9,911 nt of DNA from an uncultured Rickettsiales bacterium (GTDB taxonomy: Bacteria; Pseudomonadota; Alphaproteobacteria; Rickettsiales; UBA1997): positions 1-9,911 of the forward strand of contig CATOJU010000025.1 of the NCBI GenBank assembly GCA_951800555.1, in the 5' to 3' direction. Made by a program: the position numbers and the translations under genes. The notes beneath the pieces were generated by a model. It did not search any database and was not told the origin of the DNA. It saw only the letters and a list, made by a program, of their open reading frames with translations. Shown one piece after another: positions 6,411 to 9,911 of the stretch. The stretch's first letter is position 1. Every line of letters begins with the position of its first letter.

Positions 6411-6671
6411 TAATAAAAAAATCTATATTTTATATAATTAACTTAGTTTTTCATATAAATTGATATTTTTATTTTTACAAGGTTTTATTAGTAATTTATT
6501 ACTTAAAAAGTATATATTACCTATTACATAAAAATTTTATTGAAAAATAATTATCAAATTATCTTAATTAAGAATGGCATATTAATTTTAAAATTATAAT
6601 TATATAATATAAAGCAAATAAATCAGATTTTCCTGCTTAAAAAAATAATACATATATATTAAATCTAAAAA
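6411..6671. other. Intergenic region between the aro promoter and the 179-residue gene's terminator
   Basis: The 260 bases show no coding frame with recognisable character and no RNA-like structure beyond small A/T stems (for example AGTAA with TTACT near 6490-6503). The only notable element is the CTGC-type short motif at 6625-6646. Confidence 0.5.
6625..6646. repeat. Short CTGC motif, copy 2
   Basis: The sequence AGATTTTCCTGC followed by TTAAAAAAAT matches copy 1 (868-889) at 20 of 22 positions, in the same orientation. The next hairpin (6672-6707) shares its ATACCATTT/AAAT-GGTAT stem with the terminator next to copy 1. Copy 2 has a less complete self-complementary stem than copy 1, so the conserved part is the sequence rather than the hairpin. 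Confidence 0.4.
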
Positions 6672-6707
6672 TAATACCATTTAATTAACAAAAACTAAAT
6701 GGTATTA
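6672..6707 (-). terminator. Terminator of the 179-residue protein gene
   Basis: A perfect 12-base-pair stem (6672-6683 with 6696-6707, containing ATACCATTTA and TAAATGGTAT) encloses a 12-base loop. On the minus strand it is followed by ATTTTTAGATTT, a moderate T-rich tract; on the plus strand no T-run follows. It lies about 75 bases past the stop at 6782. Confidence 0.6.
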
Positions 6708-6781
6708 CAAATAGTGCTTTACTATTTTCTCCCTTAAAACTTAACTACTATTTCTTCTTTATTTTCATTTATTTGATTATT

Positions 6782-7321
6782 TTATCCAACAATTTTTAAG
6801 CTTGTCTCATTATAAAAAATTTTTTCTTCTTTATTTGCAACTTTATACTCATTACAACCATTATCAAATGACTCGTTAAACATTTTTAAATTATTATCAC
6901 GTCCTATGATAATACTACCTTCTTTACTAGCTTCGTTATTTGACAAAATACTAATAAAGTTAGTTACATTTCGCTCATATAAAGATATTATTTCATTTTT
7001 AAAATTATTAATCTTTTCATTATTATTACCATATTCTCGACCACACTGAAAAAGTATATTTTTTAAAGATTCCACAAATTTAGTATCATTTACATTTATT
7101 CTATTTTCTTTAAGATATCTTATTAAATCATCTTTTGTATAGTTTTTATTTTTACCTAAACCAGTCTGTTTATCTAATGTTATATTAATTTTTTTTGTTT
7201 CTATTTTATTACCGCTTAAATTGTTTAAAGAAGCCTTTGTTACTCCGTACTCACTTTCTTTTAAAGTATAAAAAGGTTTCTTGTAAACATTAATTTCTGT
7301 AATAGTATTATTTTCACTCAT
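6782..7321 (-). CDS. Unrecognised soluble protein, 179 residues
   Basis: I do not recognise a family. The product is hydrophilic, rich in Asn, Lys and Glu, with no signal peptide or membrane segment. The N-terminal 60 residues look extended or disordered (KKPFYTLKESEYGVTKASL, 14-32). Residues 61-130 look helical (DDLIRYLKEN, VESLKNILFQCGREYG, FKNEIISLYERNVTNFISIL), and the last 40 are mixed. The start at 7321 is well supported by an AGGGGG ribosome binding site (7332-7327) 5 bases upstream, the strongest in this part of the window. The same frame stays open for 15 more codons after the TAA (to a second stop at 6736-6734), and these look coding-like. The gene stands alone, diverges from the SRP RNA gene, and has its own terminator. 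A secreted or lineage-specific factor is possible, but nothing shows it. Confidence 0.75.
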   Translation of the reverse strand: MSENNTITEINVYKKPFYTLKESEYGVTKASLNNLSGNKIETKKINITLDKQTGLGKNKNYTKDDLIRYLKENRINVNDTKFVESLKNILFQCGREYGNNNEKINNFKNEIISLYERNVTNFISILSNNEASKEGSIIIGRDNNLKMFNESFDNGCNEYKVANKEEKIFYNETSLKIVG

Positions 7322-7386
7322 ATCATCCCCCTATTTTATAGTTAATAATAAAATTTTTATAAATTATATAATATAATTTAGTTAAT

Positions 7387-7415
7387 AAAATAAAAATTAA
7401 TTCTTTATAAGTCAA
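7387..7415 (-). promoter_or_regulatory. Possible promoter of the 179-residue protein gene
   Basis: The minus strand has TTGACT (7415-7410), a 17-base spacer and TATTTT (7392-7387, four of six consensus bases). The predicted leader of about 60 bases is longer than for other promoters in the window. Alternative -10-like TATAAA sequences closer to the gene cannot be excluded. Confidence 0.35.
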
Positions 7416-7444
7416 CAAAAAAATATAAAACACTTCTAAAACAA

Positions 7445-7473
7445 TTGACTTTTATTTTTTGTTATATTAAAAT
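7445..7473 (+). promoter_or_regulatory. Sigma70 promoter of the SRP RNA gene
   Basis: TTGACT (7445-7450), a 17-base spacer and TAAAAT (7468-7473). Seven bases after the -10 comes 7481, which is the first base of the SRP RNA outer stem, so the promoter and the RNA end support each other. Confidence 0.8.
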
Positions 7474-7480
7474 CCATATC

Positions 7481-7567
7481 GGAAGATAAATAGGCATTTT
7501 ACTCACGAATAAATCAGGACCGAAAGGTAGCAGTTTTAAATGAATTAATTTGGGTTATTTATCTTCT
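7481..7567 (+). ncRNA. ffs: Signal recognition particle RNA, small 4.5S type
   Basis: This is the RNA of the SRP, which with Ffh delivers nascent membrane proteins to the membrane. The conserved Ffh-binding hairpin is unmistakable: TCAGGACCGAAAGGTAGCAG at 7514-7533 gives CAGG-ACC-GAAA-GGT-AGCAG, with the asymmetric-loop bases on both sides and a GNRA (GAAA) tetraloop at 7522-7525. Compared with the E. coli form (UCC/GGA closing stem), the top pair is switched to A-U with both sides changed, a compensatory change. The outer ends pair perfectly over 11 bases (GAAGATAAATA at 7482-7492 with TATTTATCTTC at 7556-7566). The length of about 87 bases and lack of an Alu domain fit the short Gram-negative form. 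In many alphaproteobacteria ffs lies near dnaX; here it is about 4 kb away in the opposite direction. Confidence 0.92.
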
Positions 7568-7690
7568 TAAAAAATCATAAATATTTATTTATTTTTTATC
7601 TTAATAATAAAAACAATTTTCTGTAACTAAACTTCCAAAAATATAATATATAACTTATAAATAAAATAAATAAATTTAATATATTATATT

Positions 7691-9121
7691 ATGTATGCCG
7701 CATTTTTTATTGCTTTACAATTACAATTAACTTCTCTAAAAAAAGAAGCAATAAATTTTAATAAAGAACAAAACTTGATTTTTATTAATCAAGATATTAA
7801 TATTACAAATAGTAAAATAGATAAAAATAAAAAACAAAAACTAGGAGAGATAAAGAACAATGAAAATATATTTAATAGAAAAACTGAAAAATTATATTCA
7901 AATTCGAATATTTTACCATTAAAGGTAGAAAATATAAATTTATTAAAAAGGGAAAAAATATTTAACAAAGAATTTAGGAAAATGTTTAATAAAAGAACAA
8001 ATTGGAGTTTAAAAACACAAAAGCAAGTCTTTAATTTAATAAAGGAAGCTGGAGTTTATAATGACGATTTTTTTGAAAAAGTTGATAAAATTGTAAAAAT
8101 CGCATTAAATAGAACAAATTTACAATCCAATAGTAAAGAATATAAAAATAAATATTATTTATATTTTTTACAAGCAAGTACACAAATTAAATTTTTCAAT
8201 AGAAATGTTAAAAATAACCAAGAAAGATGGCAAACTGGATTGCAGAATTTTATAACAGATAAAAATATAAATAAAGTAAGGGAAATGGTAAATAATATGG
8301 ACAATTTTATAGAGGAAATAAATTTTAAACAAAATGTTGATCATAATATAATTGTCATTTTAGGATCTACACTTGCTCATATTAGAAATAGAATGGAATT
8401 TGCTTATAAAGAATTAATTAAAGAAATAGAAAAGTGGAATTCTAAAAAAAATAATAAACAAATTATAATTTTAACATCCGATAGAATTGTTTTTAACAAT
8501 AAAGAAATTAACAAAAATATAATAAAAGCTAGTAATTACAACGAAATTGAAAACATTACATTAACAAAAGAACAAAAAGATTTTATTGAATTTTATCAAA
8601 ATAATAATTTATCTTTAAAACAATTTAAAAAAGATTTTGAAAAAATCACAGAAAATACTGCTGGTGAAATTGTAATTAAAGAAATCAATAATAAATTAAA
8701 AAATTATAATAATATAGATATAAAAACTCTTAAAACTGGAAATAAAAAAATATCTAACGGCATTATTAGCGCAAAATATAAAAGAGCAGATACTGTAGAT
8801 ACTATAAAGACTTTATTAAATAAATATCCAAATCTTTATGAGCAAAATATTGTATTTGTTACAAATCAACCATATATTCAATCACAAAAAGCACAAATTG
8901 AAACTGTATTAAAAAATAAGAAAATTGAAATTGTTGGAGAAGGAATAACAGATATAAATAATGATACCATAAAAATAATATTGCAAAATGTCGCTGGCGT
9001 TATTAATAGTAATTTTGAAATGAATGAAAAAAATAATAAAGAAGCTATTAAAATTTTAAAAGCCGGAATTGAATACTTAAAACTATTAGAATATGGCTAT
9101 ATACTAAAAAATATATATTAA
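7691..9121 (+). CDS. Probable ElyC/SanA/YdcF (DUF218)-type protein with long N-terminal extension
   Basis: The 476-residue protein begins with a short hydrophobic stretch (AAFFIALQLQL, 3-13) that is too short and uncharged to be a convincing signal peptide. Residues 20-100 are polar, Lys/Asn-rich and probably disordered, and 100-215 look helical. The C-terminal half resembles DUF218 proteins. VDHNIIVILGS (217-226) gives the first strand and loop, with R...A..L after it (IRNRMEFAYKELI), then QIIILTSDR (257-265) and E326. RADTVDTI (365-372) fits the family's S-x-N-T-x-E-N segment, and NIVFVTNQPYIQSQKAQ (386-402) the VTSxYHxxRA segment. The family has a Rossmann-like fold; some members act in envelope maintenance, but the biochemical role is poorly defined. 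The only possible ATG is 7691: an in-frame TAA lies at 7667-7669, and no Shine-Dalgarno sequence is seen. Family assignment is moderate; the coding call is secure. Confidence 0.55.
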   Translation: MYAAFFIALQLQLTSLKKEAINFNKEQNLIFINQDINITNSKIDKNKKQKLGEIKNNENIFNRKTEKLYSNSNILPLKVENINLLKREKIFNKEFRKMFNKRTNWSLKTQKQVFNLIKEAGVYNDDFFEKVDKIVKIALNRTNLQSNSKEYKNKYYLYFLQASTQIKFFNRNVKNNQERWQTGLQNFITDKNINKVREMVNNMDNFIEEINFKQNVDHNIIVILGSTLAHIRNRMEFAYKELIKEIEKWNSKKNNKQIIILTSDRIVFNNKEINKNIIKASNYNEIENITLTKEQKDFIEFYQNNNLSLKQFKKDFEKITENTAGEIVIKEINNKLKNYNNIDIKTLKTGNKKISNGIISAKYKRADTVDTIKTLLNKYPNLYEQNIVFVTNQPYIQSQKAQIETVLKNKKIEIVGEGITDINNDTIKIILQNVAGVINSNFEMNEKNNKEAIKILKAGIEYLKLLEYGYILKNIY

Positions 9122-9191
9122 TTCTAGTCTAATAATTTACATATATATATTTATAAAGATTAAGCTAAATTTTTAATATTAATTATAAAAT

Positions 9192-9220
9192 TTGACAATT
9201 AAAACCATTTAAATTAAATT
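9192..9220 (+). promoter_or_regulatory. Probable promoter of pgpA
   Basis: TTGACA (9192-9197, full -35 consensus), 17 bases, then TAAATT (9215-9220, four of six). The predicted leader of about 20 bases to the ATG at 9249 agrees with the spacing seen for aroK and dnaX. Confidence 0.5.
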
Positions 9221-9248
9221 TTAACCATATTAATTATTTAATAAAAAT

Positions 9249-9833
9249 ATGGCAGAAAAAAATTTTAAAATTGCTGAGCTCATTAGCACATTTTTTTATG
9301 TAGGTAAATCAAAAATTTGTCCAGGAACTATGGGAAGTATAGCTACTTTACCCCTAATAATTGTATTTTTAATGTTTAGACAATTCGTTTATGATAATCT
9401 ACATTTTAATATTTGCCCTATAATAACATTGCCATTTTTAATAATTTTTTTATTCTTTATTGGTTATTATGCTACCAAAATTTATATAGAAGAAACAAAA
9501 CAAGATGACCCAAAAGAAGTTGTAATTGATGAAGTTGTCGGACAATTATTAAGTTATACTATTTCACTTCTTTCATATGTGTTTTTTGTTAATGGTACAA
9601 ATATAGATAAATTATTTCAAAAATCCCATCCCTATATTCTTTATTATTTCCTATTAATAATGCCAATTATTCTTTTTAGAATCTTCGATATTACAAAACC
9701 ATTATTTATAGGCTGGGTTGATAAAAATCTTAAAAACGCCTATGGCGTTATGTTAGATGATGTAATAGCTGGTCTTTGTGCTGGTATAATTAATTTATTA
9801 TTAATATTTTTTTTGATAAAAATACTTTTTTAA
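9249..9833 (+). CDS. pgpA: Phosphatidylglycerophosphatase A
   Basis: The 194-residue inner-membrane enzyme removes the phosphate from phosphatidylglycerol phosphate to form phosphatidylglycerol, a main anionic lipid and the precursor of cardiolipin. Diagnostic motifs are all present: GKSKICPGTMGS (19-30), DDPKEVVIDEVVGQ (86-99), FRIFDITKP (143-151) and GVMLDDVIAGL (166-176); the acidic residues of the second and fourth motifs are thought to bind Mg2+. Hydrophobic segments lie at about 31-43, 56-75, 97-114, 128-147 and 172-192. Length is slightly above the E. coli protein (172), through extra residues around 44-56 and 113-126. No Shine-Dalgarno sequence precedes the ATG at 9249. The stop codon TAA is followed at once by the ATG of the next gene, so the two are probably translated together. 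Confidence 0.95.
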   Translation: MAEKNFKIAELISTFFYVGKSKICPGTMGSIATLPLIIVFLMFRQFVYDNLHFNICPIITLPFLIIFLFFIGYYATKIYIEETKQDDPKEVVIDEVVGQLLSYTISLLSYVFFVNGTNIDKLFQKSHPYILYYFLLIMPIILFRIFDITKPLFIGWVDKNLKNAYGVMLDDVIAGLCAGIINLLLIFFLIKILF

Positions 9834-9911
9834 ATGGAAATATTATTATTCTCTAAAGACGATTTTTTAATAAATTTTTTTAAATTAAACTATAATTGTG
9901 TTGATTTGAAA
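9834..9911 (+). CDS. Start of an unidentified gene, 3' end outside window
   Basis: An ATG directly after the pgpA stop opens a frame that stays open for all 26 codons to the end of the window (it starts MEILLFSKDDFLINFFKLNY). The abutting TAA-ATG arrangement is the same as between the three-helix membrane protein and thiN, which supports a real, translationally coupled gene. Twenty-six residues are too few to name it. The mix of hydrophobic and acidic residues suggests a soluble fold rather than a membrane segment. Confidence 0.55.
   Translation, partial: MEILLFSKDDFLINFFKLNYNCVDLK

Noticed and set aside
6190..6441. Plus-strand open frame of 83 codons
   Set aside because: Antisense to aroK and its promoter; low-complexity hydrophobic translation without a ribosome binding site.
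7568..7600. ATAAATATTTAT palindrome with following T-rich tract as ffs terminator
   Set aside because: The stem is only A-T pairs with no loop, and such sequences are expected by chance at this composition.

Overview
The window is extremely AT-rich (about four bases in five are A or T by eye) and uses the standard bacterial code: TGG encodes Trp in several genes and TGA ends aroK, so it is not a TGA=Trp mycoplasma-type genome. A short 4.5S-type SRP RNA, a PgpA phosphatase, a reduced DnaX, an ankyrin-repeat protein with a eukaryote-style prenylation tail, and short intergenic regions together suggest a reduced, host-associated Gram-negative bacterium. An alphaproteobacterial endosymbiont of the Rickettsiales or Holosporales kind is plausible. 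This is inference; no marker here fixes the taxon.

Left part, 1-3758. A plus-strand ankyrin-repeat gene enters from outside the window and ends at 793 in a polybasic stretch followed by Cys-Leu-Leu-Ile. It converges on a minus-strand group (dnaX, a 91-residue three-helix membrane protein, and thiN for thiamine pyrophosphokinase), and a bidirectional hairpin terminator lies between them. DnaX is short (409 residues) and looks like domains I-III plus a tail. The membrane protein and thiN abut directly (TAA then ATG), suggesting uptake and phosphorylation of thiamine as one unit. Upstream of dnaX is a 525-base gap with a readable dnaX promoter and a 30-codon relic.

Middle, 3759-6410. A minus-strand operon runs aroK-aroE-aroD-GNAT acetyltransferase from a near-consensus promoter (TTGACT, 17 bases, TATAAT). 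Both aro junctions are 4-base ATGA overlaps. The three enzymes catalyse steps 3 to 5 of the shikimate pathway, from 3-dehydroquinate to shikimate 3-phosphate. The dehydroquinase is the class I, Schiff-base type.

Right part, 6411-9911. An unrecognised 179-residue soluble protein on the minus strand is divergent from the SRP RNA gene (ffs). ffs has its own promoter placed exactly for a start at the base of the RNA stem. Downstream on the plus strand are a 476-residue protein with a probable ElyC/SanA/YdcF (DUF218) domain behind a long extension, then pgpA, then the start of another gene that abuts pgpA and leaves the window.

Four of the five promoters read here have a TTGAC- or TTGAT-type -35 and a 17-base spacer with a transcript start within about 25 bases of the gene, or at its first base for ffs. 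The promoter of the 179-residue protein has a longer predicted leader. Shine-Dalgarno sequences are clear for the aro genes and the 179-residue protein but absent for most others.
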